Origin: Cyrtodaria siliqua
Taxonomy: Eukaryota; Mollusca; Bivalvia; Adapedonta; Hiatellidae
Assembly: GCA_037043455.1 (NCBI GenBank)
Contig: JAWPHD010001139.1
Coordinates: 180,001 to 244,000 of the forward strand
DNA: 64,000 bases
Reading direction: 5' to 3'
Numbering within the stretch: position 1 is the stretch's first letter; each line of letters begins with the position of its first letter. A program made the position numbers and the translations under genes. Under the pieces are notes generated by a model. That model saw only the letters and a list, made by a program, of their open reading frames with translations. It did not search any database and was not told the origin of the DNA. Below are positions 26,601 to 34,056 of this stretch, piece after piece.

Positions 26601-27545
26601 CAGGCTCTGTGTAACTTTTCGCCTGATACTAATGTTGATGACGTAATCAAGCACGTAACAGTGACCTTGCGCGCTTACCAATCTCTGTTAAAATAAAAAA
26701 TGACAAGAAATGGTTGTGGAGTTGGAACCAGGAATTCAGCAAACTAACAAATGCAAATAATATGACATTAAAAGAAAAAAGAAAAAAATCTACCAATTTC
26801 TTTTAATTGTGTTTAAAATGTTTTATAAAGAATTGAACGTATAAGATTATTTTTACGGATAGATCTAACATGGTTTGTGTAATTTCGTTTGAAATGCTTT
26901 GTTCGTGATTAAATTATATATAATTTTTAAAATTGTGTCCATTTATTTTGAATTTGGAAATTTTGTCCGAAAATGTTTAATCATTCATGTGGGGATATAT
27001 ACCATTCCCCACTCATGCAACCGTTCGTCAAACTTAAATTCTACACAGTTATTACGCCGATGCGATTACTTCATTACACATAACACGCACGTGGTGGGCG
27101 GAGTTACCAGTGTCACTTATCATTAAACAAAAAAAGTGCAATTGCATACACTGATACAGCAGCAGGAGGGATATTGTATGCGGCTTATTTTTCAGTTTTT
27201 AGCTCTACTGGCAGAATATTTCAGTTTTTTAATGAACGTAAGGATTTCATTGGCTTAGACAGTATAACAATCTGTAAATAGTAGTTCATCCAAATCCAGG
27301 TATATCATATACATGTGTAGTTATTGAGGTTTACACTCTCCAAAATTACTAAATAAAGCAACGACATATTATAAAGATTAGACGAACTGTGATTTTCACC
27401 AGTTGCAGAAAAAGGTACTTGATATTCCACTTGTATATGAGTTTCATAATTACACTTCGTAAAGTAGCAGCTAACCGATATTGTGAGTTTTCTCTTCCGC
27501 AGCGTACTATTACAAATGCACATGATAATATCACGGAACAGAATC

Positions 27546-27600
<55 letters not shown>

Positions 27601-30259
27601 TATACAAATAAAGTCTCTATTTACATATTTAAATAACAAAATCTATTTTTTGGCCATAGCTGTCGACCTAGCGGTCTTCATCAGCGGCGTTTATTTGTTG
27701 TATATACACGGAAACGGAAATATATATATATATTATTATATATTTATTGAATATATACTGAAAATACAATGTTTAGTAGTAAATGTCCTAACTGATGGAT
27801 TCGATGATGTATTTTACGCAGACGGGGTCCTAACGATTGTATTTTGGAAAAGTAATGAGTCTGGTAAGAAATCACGTTTGGGTGATCACTTCATAACCAG
27901 CCTTCTTTCTCAGTTTAAGCATCTTCGTGGCCGAATGGTTAACGACGTTGCGTTGTAAGCCATCGCCTCTCACCGCTGCGGGTCCGAATCCCACTGGTAG
28001 CTCGACTTGTAAGTGGAAATGTCGATTCTTACGGATGGCAGGAGGTGTACAGTACTGGTTCTACCCAGGAAAAGTGGGTGGTCTGCCTCCACCACACAGT
28101 ATCGACCGTCATATATAACCTTACTTGTGTTGAAAATGACGTAAAACTTCATACAAACAAAACAAACACACAGTTTACCCCCAGTGACCTTTTTTGCCAT
28201 TGACCGTTTTAAGGCGGTAGTCCTATTGTCAACCATGGTATATGTGCGACGACACATACCTTGCCTCTGTGGTTATTGACTGCTACATTACCTGCCTTAT
28301 CCATAATATCTTCTTATTAATATCAGGCGACTTAATTTATTATTATTTTAAAATAACCTTGTCATCTAGTTCCTTTCCAGATATACTAGTATATTCCTGC
28401 GGCAGCTATTTTATTCTTGCTTGCGTAAAATCCGGTTTATATCTACTGATCCTGTTCAAAACAGAGATTTAGAAACATAAAACATATCTAGTTTTGTAAC
28501 ACGCATGGATAACCTGGCACGATCAACGAACTCGTATTTTCTCCTTAACATGGCTTACCTACATGGCTTACCCACAATACTTCTCTACATGTCTTACATA
28601 CATGGCTTACCTACGTTAGTACAGACGTGTTTATCATTCGTTGGCAGACACATCTGATGCATCAAGCATGGCTTCTGGCCGCAGGGGCCCGCAATTATCT
28701 ACAATACAATACAACAGACGATCTTAAACAATAAGTGAAGAAAGCACATAGTTCAATAATTATAATCAAACTAATTTTGTAGCACATCAGTAACGAATCT
28801 AGTATATTTTATATCATGAAAATACTGGCATACATTGTATCATCCTAATACAGAAATATTATATCATTACCCGTACACGTAATCTACACATCGCCAAATG
28901 CACAATGCACTGGTGCTTTCATTCGTACCTGTATTAAAATCATTTGTCAAATATTCGATTAGGGTCAGTTGACATACTACTTTGTGATAAATACAAAGCT
29001 GTAATTAGCACGGATGCCAATATAAAAAAATACTTGCTGGACCCGAAACACTCGAGACAATTCTTAACCGGGACCCTCCTGAAACCCAGTTACCACACCA
29101 CGCTTAGAATATACGAATTATCGTTGAATAGCTGTTCTTACGGAGTTATTTTATTATAATATCTCATACTTATTAACGTGGCCGTAAACCCGTACATTTG
29201 GAGAGAAACTTATAACAGGATAGCATCATTTTTTAACTCGTTCGATGTAGCAACATAAAACATCACTTCCCTAATCATTGAAAAATAGCCTGCTCCAGAC
29301 GAGACCTCCTAAATTGACAAACCTTATGCAAAACCTTGTTTTGATTTTACTGTTATATTCGTGTATAAATGGATGGGTTATTCTGCAATGTTATTTCAGC
29401 AGGACATTTATTTTCTGTGTATACCAATCTTATATTGGAAAATGCAATAACATATTTGCAATCTATATGTTCTACTTTCGAAGGCTGTTTAGCTGTACGC
29501 ATGTACTGAGAAAGACATTGAATAAGAAACAAAATATAAAGTTCCCAATGCTAACAGTATATCGATAAACAAAGATTTGGGTTATTGAAATAGTTGTGAT
29601 GGCTGTTATATATTTAAGGTGGCATGAACAAAATCGAGTTGTTTATATAATAATATCGTTGACGTGGTTGGAATGAGTTATGGTAATTGTCTATTGTTTG
29701 TACATCCCATTCTCACAAACTGCGGGTAGATGCTGCATTCTCTTTCTCAGTTATAGTTTGTTCAACGGACTTCGCTTCCAGTTCAATATAATTTACTGAA
29801 TAGGTGCGGTTTTGACGTTTACGCCAAAATGTGCGTATTGTCGTCGCTGTAGCTTTTCCTCGTATAGCAACAGATTGAATTATATTAAATTCGTTGAGCG
29901 GAAACACAGTCCTAAAGGTTAGAAAAACACATACTTACTTCAGGAAATACAGAGAGGTCGAAGTAATTGAACTTGTGGTCGTCTACTAAGTTCGTATTAT
30001 TCGTGCTGCTGTCGACTGAGTTAAGTTGACAGAGACGAATTGACGTAGCCATATTGAAGGACAAACATTTTGTCAAACGAAAGCACAAACGTGCACAATC
30101 GGCTACAGCAGGTACGGTTTTATTTTGGATCACGTATCCGTTGAGTCGAACATTTAAGTGTTTCCTATTGAAATGGATGGAGTTCTTTGCTGCGGCGGTG
30201 TTTTGAACAAATAAACACAAATAGAAGAGCAGAGTAAATTTTAACACCTGTAAATACAT
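8380..30259 (-). CDS. Secreted PAN-EGF-CCP-CCP-fibrinogen-related protein, 8 exons
   Basis: Whole-gene entry. Coding exons on the minus strand are 30,259-29,939; 28,698-28,611; 24,927-24,754; 20,439-20,272; 17,806-17,736; 15,111-15,015; 9,589-9,431; 8,627-8,380. They total 1,326 nt, 441 codons plus stop. Every junction has AG acceptor and GT donor and the phases agree (0,1,1,1,0,1,1). Domains: signal peptide about 1-24, PAN/apple about 35-105, four-cysteine EGF-like segment 108-136, CCP1 137-194, CCP2 195-250, FReD 251-441. Proteins of this kind are extracellular. FReDs typically bind acetylated sugars or other ligands, and sushi/PAN modules mediate protein or glycan contacts, so a lectin-like immune or adhesion role is inferred. 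Oddities: the FReD lacks the usual spacer between its first two cysteines, has an extra cysteine at 310, and has a shortened calcium loop. The 21.9-kb span is mostly repeat-filled intron. A further 5' noncoding exon is possible. Confidence 0.9.
8628..9430 (-). other. Intron 7 of the FReD gene
   Basis: An AT-rich intron with no repeat family or other gene recognised. Confidence 0.7.
9431..9589 (-). CDS. Exon 7: fibrinogen-related domain, middle
   Basis: A 159-nt exon, phase 1 on both sides, with donor gtcagt. Of two candidate acceptors, the one ending gcttcacgtgcag was chosen. It joins EFWLG directly to LRCIQHMTTQGKTELRIDV with no insertion, matching the usual FReD spacing. The other acceptor (tttctag, 21 nt upstream) would add seven residues and stay in frame, so alternative splicing is possible. 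C310 is unusual for the family. A Penelope-like 3' end lies about 95 bp upstream in the preceding intron. Confidence 0.9.
9683..10392 (-). mobile_element. 5'-truncated Penelope-like element, 3' end (copy A)
   Basis: The reverse complement matches 23,489-24,205 of the main copy almost base for base: the last codons of the reverse-transcriptase frame (cttcgtaagattct), then cgatgaccggacaggctgtg, the conserved tail (tggtgcacc, ggtttaaccccc, cagtggccta, caaggcggtagccc) and the terminus cctgtccgatatttttat. The high similarity indicates recent activity. It lies in intron 6 of the FReD gene on the same strand as the gene. The short open frames in it are noncoding tail. Confidence 0.85.
10395..11340. 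repeat. 27-28 bp degenerate minisatellite
   Basis: The unit is approximately gtgttgtctctaataata plus ccatatatgc, with many one- to three-base changes. It lies in intron 6. It directly abuts the truncated end of the Penelope-like copy. Weaker traces (ttgtctctaat) continue to about 11,665. Confidence 0.92.
11985..12262. repeat. 26-bp minisatellite, about 10 copies
   Basis: The unit tattagaactaactctccg plus ctcccca repeats, with shortened copies (agaacaactctccgc). It lies in intron 6 of the FReD gene. Confidence 0.92.
12263..13347. other. Intron 6 sequence, unassigned
   Basis: AT-rich intronic sequence with no repeat or open frame that I can assign. Confidence 0.5.
13348..14800. repeat. Tandem segmental duplication (795 + 658 bp)
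   Basis: Copy 1 (13,348-14,142) and copy 2 (14,143-14,800) both run from gatcgatgttacatctaggg to catcatgacgtaaagtagga with over 95% identity by eye. The size difference is almost entirely the 11-bp minisatellite, present only in copy 1. Both copies lie in intron 6 of the FReD gene. Matching minus-strand open frames in the two copies are duplicates of the same noncoding stretch. Confidence 0.95.
13487..13627. repeat. 11-bp minisatellite (atacatagtag)n
   Basis: About 13 units of atacatagtag, a few reading atacgtagtag. The duplicate at 14,265-14,290 has only one to two units, so the array expanded after, or collapsed since, the duplication. Confidence 0.95.
15015..15111 (-). CDS. Exon 6: fibrinogen-related domain, middle
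   Basis: A 97-nt exon (acceptor gtgtttcag, donor gtaaca). It encodes residues 275-306 and one base of codon 307, with the classic FReD run VLQRRFNGSVDFYR, EYENGFGDLRGEFWL. It enters in phase 0 and leaves in phase 1. The longer open frame around it is intron read-through. Confidence 0.95.
15360..15680. repeat. Degenerate ~120-bp tandem repeat
   Basis: Three diverged units share gtgttgatgag, attcaattcaatt, aataagttaaaatcccgcctt and gcggctctaaataa. It lies in intron 5. Confidence 0.75.
16080..16238. mobile_element. Foldback (hairpin) MITE
   Basis: Two arms of 76-77 bp (16,080-16,156 and 16,163-16,238) are near-perfect reverse complements with only a 6-base centre. Each contains gaacatcgtttac, atatatcacggtttgt and attgtaaacaataatttcac. 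There is no coding capacity. It would form a long hairpin if transcribed within the pre-mRNA of the FReD gene (intron 5). Confidence 0.88.
16540..17055. repeat. Clustered CCAACG / CGTTGG short repeats
   Basis: More than 25 occurrences of CAACGT, ACGTTG, CCAACG or CCAACAT lie in both orientations. There are longer paired phrases (ccgtcgtgacatcgttgggg, cgtcgcaacatcgttgggg) and framing phrases tgctagccggga and tgctatctgggag. It is probably a small nonautonomous element or simple-sequence amplification. The overlapping open frames have no recognisable product. Confidence 0.7.
17056..17735 (-). other. Intron 5 sequence, unassigned
   Basis: No repeat family recognised. A 69-codon minus-strand frame at 17,048-17,257 begins with a signal-peptide-like stretch but has no other support. 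Confidence 0.45.
17736..17806 (-). CDS. Exon 5: start of fibrinogen-related domain
   Basis: A 71-nt exon (acceptor tttttatag, donor gtaagt) encodes the FReD entry with C253, C264 and the signature YCDMVTDGGGWT. It enters with two bases completing a codon from exon 4 and leaves in phase 0. In most FReDs about 25-30 residues separate the first two cysteines. Here only ten do, so the first strand and turn of the domain are reduced. Confidence 0.93.
18223..18378. mobile_element. Small TIR element (MITE), ~155 bp
   Basis: The arms read aatccatcatgagt..atccatgtgagatag...atctcaccctcggg. The right arm is the reverse complement of the left with a few differences, leaving a short centre (ccaccaggcactcggcaaag). 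A partly related phrase (catgtgagatag) lies just upstream at 18,064-18,115. It lies in intron 4. Confidence 0.8.
19060..20090. repeat. Degenerate ~280-bp tandem repeat ending in (GACGGACA)n
   Basis: Three units (about 19,240, 19,540 and 19,820) share aaatcatttgatatgttg, tatcttttgt, tgaaaaaatgacagt, tatttgaccttttgacccc and cctgagggcccctgggc. The last runs into gtttggttgaattccgttca, gcggtttagtaggagatg and a gacggacagacggacgg tail. From memory this tail phrase is a widespread mollusc repeat. Homopolymer C runs occur at 19,663-19,680. It lies in intron 4. Confidence 0.8.
20272..20439 (-). CDS. Exon 4: sushi/CCP domain 2
   Basis: A 56-codon exon, phase 1 on both sides (acceptor aaacaattcag, donor gtattg). 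The CCP hallmarks are cysteines 196, 222, 236 and 248, APSNGQV, the YTCLTGY segment and AAWSHVAPLC. C227 is an additional cysteine without an obvious partner in the module. It may pair elsewhere in this protein or in an oligomer. It does not appear as an ATG-started open frame and was found from the splice sites and cysteine pattern. Confidence 0.92.
20893..22472. repeat. 28-bp satellite, first part
   Basis: About 55 copies of ggtatttagatgatattaca plus tatatccc, with variants ttgatatt, tgtatccc and gatataac. The array is interrupted by a Penelope-like element and resumes at 24,206. It lies in intron 3 of the FReD gene. Confidence 0.97.
22478..24205 (+). mobile_element. Penelope-like retroelement, 5'-truncated (main copy)
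   Basis: This element contains a reverse-transcriptase region (22,478 to about 23,690) followed by a roughly 500-bp conserved 3' tail ending cctgtccgatatttttat-like (22 bp from the satellite). The same tail is found in five or more other places in the window in both orientations. The element is inserted inside the 28-bp satellite and opposite in strand to the host gene. No N-terminal region and no GIY-YIG endonuclease are present, so this copy is dead on arrival. The class assignment rests on the RT motif style, not on phylogeny. Confidence 0.8.
22548..23692 (+). pseudogene. Reverse transcriptase of Penelope-like element, frameshifted
   Basis: The longest open part is 22,712-23,608 (298 codons). 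It holds RQIV-VPMGTNCAP (residues about 47-60) and RYLDDIL, the catalytic YLDD box at 96-99, then QLNKAN and FLDLDLS. Upstream in the same frame, before the ATG, is the motif-A-like STYDFS, so the ATG is not the true start. Earlier homologous sequence (from 22,478) is in another frame, shifted at an A-run near 22,550. A second shift near 23,488 moves the last about 68 codons (ending MMTPT-stop near 23,692) into another frame. One expected glycine before VPMG is Cys. RTs copy the element's RNA into DNA; this copy is inactive. Confidence 0.85.
24206..24690. repeat. 28-bp satellite, second, degenerate part
   Basis: Resumes as cctgctatttagatgatgtt and decays into gatatttggatgata-like units of variable length toward CCP exon 3. 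Confidence 0.85.
24754..24927 (-). CDS. Exon 3: sushi/CCP domain 1
   Basis: A 58-codon exon, phase 1 on both sides, with acceptor ttctattttag and donor gtaaca. It carries a complete CCP module: cysteines 138, 165, 179 and 192, the APKNGKV segment after the first cysteine, V-SCRAGFSIVGDS in the middle, and GHW before the last cysteine. CCP modules of about 58-60 residues commonly come on single symmetric exons, as here, which lets them be duplicated or shuffled. Confidence 0.93.
25030..25765. mobile_element. Nonautonomous TIR element, copy 1
   Basis: The left end (tctcattaaaatcaaatc, gctttgatactctccgct, gatctgacaacactgcc) is an inverted repeat of the right side (gtgcagtgttgtccgatcc). The body is the reverse complement of 31,029-31,905. 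It contains a tRNA-like B-box segment (gtgggttacgagttcacccc). The right terminus is eroded. It lies in intron 2 of the FReD gene. The frame at 25,664-25,966 is not a gene. Confidence 0.8.
25766..27545 (-). other. Intron 2 sequence, unassigned
   Basis: No repeat family or further exon could be supported. Possible tiny splice-like motifs (for example ttacag AG gtaagc near 26,021) are not needed by the gene model, whose phases already close without them. Confidence 0.45.
27548..27604. repeat. (TA)n microsatellite
   Basis: An almost pure at/ta run. A shorter tatata cluster follows at 27,721-27,750. Confidence 0.95.
27918..28170 (+). mobile_element. tRNA-derived SINE, most intact copy
   Basis: The head tggccgaatggttaacgacg and gcgggtccgaatcccactgg act as A-box and B-box regions. 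The body is tcttacggatggcaggaggt, gtactggttctacccagg, ctgcctccaccac, atcgaccgtcatatataacc. It ends in an AAAC-rich tail. It is flanked by the 7-bp repeat cagttta at 27,911-27,917 and 28,171-28,177. It lies in intron 2, antisense to the gene. Confidence 0.9.
28171..28237 (+). mobile_element. Penelope-like tail fragment
   Basis: The stretch ttacccccagtgacc, ttgccattgaccgtttta, aggcggtagtcctattgtca matches the conserved tail of the element at 24,000-24,062. Weakly similar sequence (ggtaagaaatcacgtttggg) lies left of the SINE, so the SINE may have landed inside the tail. Confidence 0.7.
28611..28698 (-). CDS. Exon 2: four-cysteine EGF-like segment
   Basis: The 88-nt exon is flanked by acceptor attgtattgtag and donor gtaagc. 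It starts in phase 0 and leaves one base, exactly what exons 1 and 3 require. The 29 residues hold C113, C118, C124 and C133 (spacing x4, x5, x8), the first four cysteines of an EGF domain. The C-terminal pair is missing, so it is a truncated or atypical EGF-like module. It is too short for automated ORF listing. The phase fit is the main support. Another exon could in principle lie beside it. Confidence 0.75.
28699..29938 (-). other. Intron 1 of the FReD gene
   Basis: No repeat recognised. A 64-codon minus-strand frame at 29,713-29,907 starts just 32 bp after exon 1 and is preceded by a good acceptor (tctaacctttag). An intron of 27 nt would be too short, so it is not joined here. Confidence 0.55.
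29939..30259 (-). CDS. Exon 1: signal peptide and PAN/apple domain
   Basis: This encodes 107 residues. The N-terminus is a hydrophobic signal (FTLLFYLCLFVQ) with a likely cleavage after TAAA near residue 24. Residues 35-105 match a PAN/apple domain: CARLC at 55-59, KCLSFN at 64-69 and RLCQLN at 75-80 give the typical C..C...C.SFN....C.L pattern. The exon ends at GAA followed by gtaagt, phase 0. The start is the first in-frame ATG ahead of the signal peptide. The bases just inside it read tttacag|gtg, which also looks like a splice acceptor, so an upstream exon joining a few codons later is an alternative start. Confidence 0.85.
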
Positions 30260-30924
30260 TTTTATTATTTTTTTAGATTAAATGTATGTTGTCTACGACA
30301 TTTTTCAATGGATAAAACCACTATCGTACATATATAATAGTATTCCAAAGCAAGTCTGATTCAAGTATTTACAGATTTCACAATAATTTCACTATTTAAC
30401 TATAATACTGTTTAAAGACTGATTAACTACAATTATGTTCTAAAACGTGTATGCTTTACAAAATGCATTTTCCGAATTTAAAATCCATGTAATATTTATT
30501 TAAATCTGATATTAAAACTAATACTGTGAACTGACATTCAAAGAGACAATGTTAACGTTGATACAATACAACCCCCAGTATTTGACACGCAACTGTTTGT
30601 CATGAATTCAATTAACGATCGAGTGTCTCCTGCTGTCAAATCTACAATGATGTTGATGCGGACGTGATGGTAGTAAACTAACACAAACAGACGCTTAGCA
30701 ACACTTACCACACGTGATCAATCACATGACCGGCTCGATATTGAATGGTACACACGCATGTAGAAGAGGTAGTCACTATTTTCCGATATAAACGCTACTA
30801 GCTTTTAAGGAGATTAAATTTAATATTAACATTGTGGCACAAACATATTTCAATCAATGTGAAACTGCTATGAAAATGTCAATACATACATTTAGGCAAC
30901 AAACCGTTTACAATAAATTAGAGA
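30260..30924 (-). promoter_or_regulatory. Upstream region of the FReD gene
   Basis: This is the presumed promoter and 5' UTR side of the gene. No TATA box at a convincing distance, CpG island or conserved regulatory block is evident. The call rests only on position upstream of the start codon. Confidence 0.3.
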
Positions 30925-31028
30925 ACACCAGCTAGCATCCTCCTTTAAGTGACCAAGTCATGTGGTTCTAGTGTTATGGTTGGCATCGTTACAGTTAAAC
31001 TACCGAAAGCTAGCTAGCATCCTCTCAA
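30925..31028. repeat. ~100-bp tandem repeat, left part
   Basis: The unit is agctagcatcctcctttaag, tgaccaagtcat, tggcatcgttacagttaaac, taccgaaagc. The array continues at 31,906 on the other side of an inserted TIR element. Confidence 0.8.
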
Positions 31029-31905
31029 TCTCATTAAAATCAGACCCTTTATCATGCTACGATTCTCTACACTTACAAAGATCTGACAACACTGCATTTG
31101 GAGGTCACATCATATTGACCTTACGATTAGCCAATCAGATTTCAGCCTACAAAATCGCTCGGTATAGACTGCTTCACTGAGCTTGTCCCGTTTTATTCAA
31201 ACGCTGTGAAGCAGTCTACGCTCGGTTTTGAAAGGGACAATGTCCGTAAACTTTAGCTTATAAAATACAAAATAATTGCGTTGACAAACATAACACACCA
31301 ACTATTATTGAATATTTACTGAATAAAACCAAGATTGACGGAATTCAATAGCTGTGCAACAAAAGAAGTACAACTTCGTGGGGTTGAACTCGTAACCCAC
31401 ACTAAAATTACTCTCGCGGGTAATAATAACGTCGCAATAGTCGACATTGCTACCGACTGACCTAAACGGGCCAGACGCATTATGTAAGACATAATAAGTA
31501 TATAGAAAAGCTAATGTCGCAATAATCTCGGTAGACTATATAAGTAGAATGTTCCGAATGTTTTCAAAAAAATGACCGTACCCATGATTTTTTTCGTATT
31601 CGTGATGTAAAACATGCCATTTAGTGCATTTCTTTTGAATGTATCGTGCAATCCACAGAAATAAGGCACGGCGACTTTATCTTGTTTCGGATATATGTGT
31701 TTTATGTGGATTTTCATTTGTTGAGTTCACTCGATCATCATCTGAAGTGCATATAAGACGCGCGATTCACTGGTTGAATTTAATTGCTTTTCTCATGAAT
31801 ATTGATTAGATGAAAGGTCGATCTGACGTGAGCTCCAAGGCAGTGTTGTCAGATCCTAGAAGCGGAGAGTATCAAAGCGTCCTTAGGATTTGATTTTGAT
31901 GAGAG
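31029..31905. mobile_element. Nonautonomous TIR element, copy 2, with tRNA-like segment
   Basis: The ends tctcattaaaatcag and ttgattttgatgaga are inverted. Inside them ttgtcagatc and gatctgacaacactgc extend the TIRs to about 100 bp. It is the inverted counterpart of 25,030-25,765. On the minus strand the core (31,472 down to 31,381) resembles a tRNA gene: gcccgtttaggtcagtcggt (A-box region) and gtgggttacgagttcaaccc (B-box region), separated by about 50 nt. It is inserted in a tandem repeat that continues on both sides. Confidence 0.85.
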
Positions 31906-32280
31906 TGGCATCCTCCCCGATGTGACCAAATCATCTTGTTTTAGTGTTATAATGTCCATCGTTACAGTTTCAATAGACAAGCGACAACGAGCTCGCAGCC
32001 TTCTCAGCTAAGCTAGCATACTCCCTTAAGTGACCAAGACATCTGGTTCAAGTGTTATGATGGGCATCGTTACAGTTATATTAAACTATCGGAATCCAGC
32101 TATCATTCTCCACCAAGAGACCAGGTTATTTGGTGCCAGTATTATGGGTGGCATCGTTACAGTTGCAATCAACTAGCGGCAACCAGCTGGCATCCTCCTC
32201 GGCTTAGCTAGCATCCTCCTCCAAGTGATCAAGTCATCTGATTTCAACGTTATGCTGGCCATCGTTATAATTGTATGAAA
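31906..32280. repeat. ~100-bp tandem repeat, right part
   Basis: Three to four diverged units have (c/g)atcctcc, agtgaccaag(t/a)catctgg, gtgttatgatgggcatcgtt and acagtt. They match 30,925-31,028. Confidence 0.85.
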
Positions 32281-32312
32281 GGAGAAAGTTGGAAAATCGT
32301 CGAACACGTTAA

Positions 32313-32627
32313 AGGGACACATGGCAATTTACATTTTTTAAAAACTCACGGCGTCCCCTTAGTTTTCCTCTTAACTTGCATTTGTTAAATCATTAATATT
32401 AATTGTTAGAACAGTTCAACGCAAATTATTTTTACATATTACTAACTTTTTATAATATTGCACAAATAATATATTTAAAAAAATTGTTAAAATAGTGAAG
32501 ACAATTGAAATCTCAATTTTTTATTTAATTATATGCAAGCCGTTTTAAAGTAAAATTGACGCAGGCTTAGTAAATCGACATGCACATTTAAATGTTTATA
32601 TAAAACTCAAGATTGCCATGTGTCCCT
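32313..32627. mobile_element. MITE with perfect 16-bp TIRs and TTAA duplications
   Basis: The termini agggacacatggcaat (32,313-32,328) and attgccatgtgtccct (32,612-32,627) are exact reverse complements. They are flanked by TTAA at 32,309-32,312 and 32,628-32,631. TTAA target duplication is typical of piggyBac transposons, so it is probably mobilised by a piggyBac-type transposase. The 283-bp AT-rich core has no coding capacity. Confidence 0.88.
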
Positions 32628-32649
32628 TTAAGTACAAAATATATTGCAG

Positions 32650-33478
32650 TCTTGGTTTACGTAAAACCTTTTTCTAAGTTTTATTATCGTAACACTGATC
32701 TGCTCGACACTGATAGCTATCTTAAAACACTTCTGAGACAAGGCTTATCACAACCTATTTTTTATGGATGTGATTTACAAACTTCAGAACTTATCAGTCG
32801 TGATAATTTTCATGAGAGCTTTACTAAAATTATTAGAACATTTGTAAACAGGTTACGACCGAAGGATTCTGCGACGCACTACATGTTCAGTTGTAGACCC
32901 TTCCGCAGTTTTGCAATTATGCTTTCCTCTTTGATTGTGCAACCACCGGATTCTACGACAACGTGTTCCTAAATCCTTTAAGGCGGGAACCGTTTGATGA
33001 ATGTCCTTCACTCCGTTTTGTCGTGCCCTTAACGGTTTTCCTCTTGATGCTCTGACTTCAGACAAGTCATCGAGTACATACGAGATTAGCTTCTTAGGTT
33101 AAACTTATGTTTTATTATATATTATATACATGAACATGTCTGTGTTTTTTCTTATAACACCTACATGTAAGGGGTTAACTCGGCGGGGTTTCTTTTTATT
33201 TACATTGTCCTGTTGTTTAGGGAAGATGACAGGGTAAGAGTGAGGTTTGGTGCACCCTTGAACCGGTTTGAACTCCCCGGCGGTCCCTTTTGCCACTGAC
33301 CGTTCCAAGGCGGTACCCCTGTTGTCAACCCATTTATGTTTGTGATGTGCTTTTTTACTGCATGTGTTTGTCATGAACGTTTTGAATCACCTTTGCTTTG
33401 TAATACTTTTGGGAGTGACTGTATTCTGTGAATGCTACTCTTACTGTTGGACTTATAACCTTTTCTTTGATTACGACT
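32650..33478 (+). mobile_element. Penelope-like element, second truncated copy
   Basis: The C-terminal part of the RT (KFYYRNTDLL, TLLRQGLSQPIFYG, within the 32,613-32,972 frame) is parallel to the main copy's KFYYRNPDLL and TLLRQGLSQPDFYG. It is followed by the same 3' tail (ggtttggtgcacccttgaac, tttgccactgaccgttccaa). It is considerably more diverged than copy A, hence older or another subfamily. It begins about 20 bp from the TTAA MITE. Confidence 0.85.
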
Positions 33479-33479
33479 G

Positions 33480-33770
33480 TTTATAAACGGTAGTGAAAAT
33501 AGCTGCTACCGTTCACGCCCTCTATCCCCGGGTTGAGCAGAACTCAATATTAATCATGTCAATAGTACAGAAATTTAAGCCATCCCGAAGATGGTATTCA
33601 TATGGAGCTGAACATGGAAACGTCAATGCGGAATTTTCACACCATTCCATGCCCAGCGGCGTATGGTCCCAGTTTCCAAAGGTCGGAATGAATACCAGTT
33701 CAGATTGCAAGCACGGGGAGACGTTTTAACGCCGCCACACTGCACATGGTTAGTCATTATGTTTTATTGC
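33480..33770 (-). repeat. Companion repeat of the Penelope-like family (R2-like block, minus)
   Basis: The reverse complement shares gtgtggcggc, aaaacgtctcc, tttggaaactgggaccatac, gccgctgggcatgg, taccatcttcgggatgg and gggcgtgaacgg with blocks at 43,560-43,865 and 45,300-45,800. It starts right where the Penelope-like tail ends. The name R2-like block is only a label for this window. Confidence 0.75.
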
Positions 33771-34056
33771 ACCTCGCACAAAATTCTAGGAATCTCATTA
33801 TTTAGTGCTGTCACGTGGTGACCCCCTATTTTCCTATAGTGGGTGAGTGGATTTCACAGAGGGTCACTAAAACAATATGGACTACATTTCCGATTCAAAG
33901 TTTAAATCATTTGCACATAGTTATTTAAAACGTTAGTAACAAACACAATAAGTAAATTAATAAAGTTTTTAAACTGTACCGGTCGTGACGTCAACGTCAT
34001 GACGTAAAATTGCGCGAACGTCTCAATGACGTTGATGCTCAATTAAAATGGGTTAC

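Noticed and set aside
27927..28000. Functional tRNA gene
   Set aside because: The A- and B-box similarity belongs to a SINE with body, tail and target-site duplications; no clean cloverleaf was found there or in the other copies.
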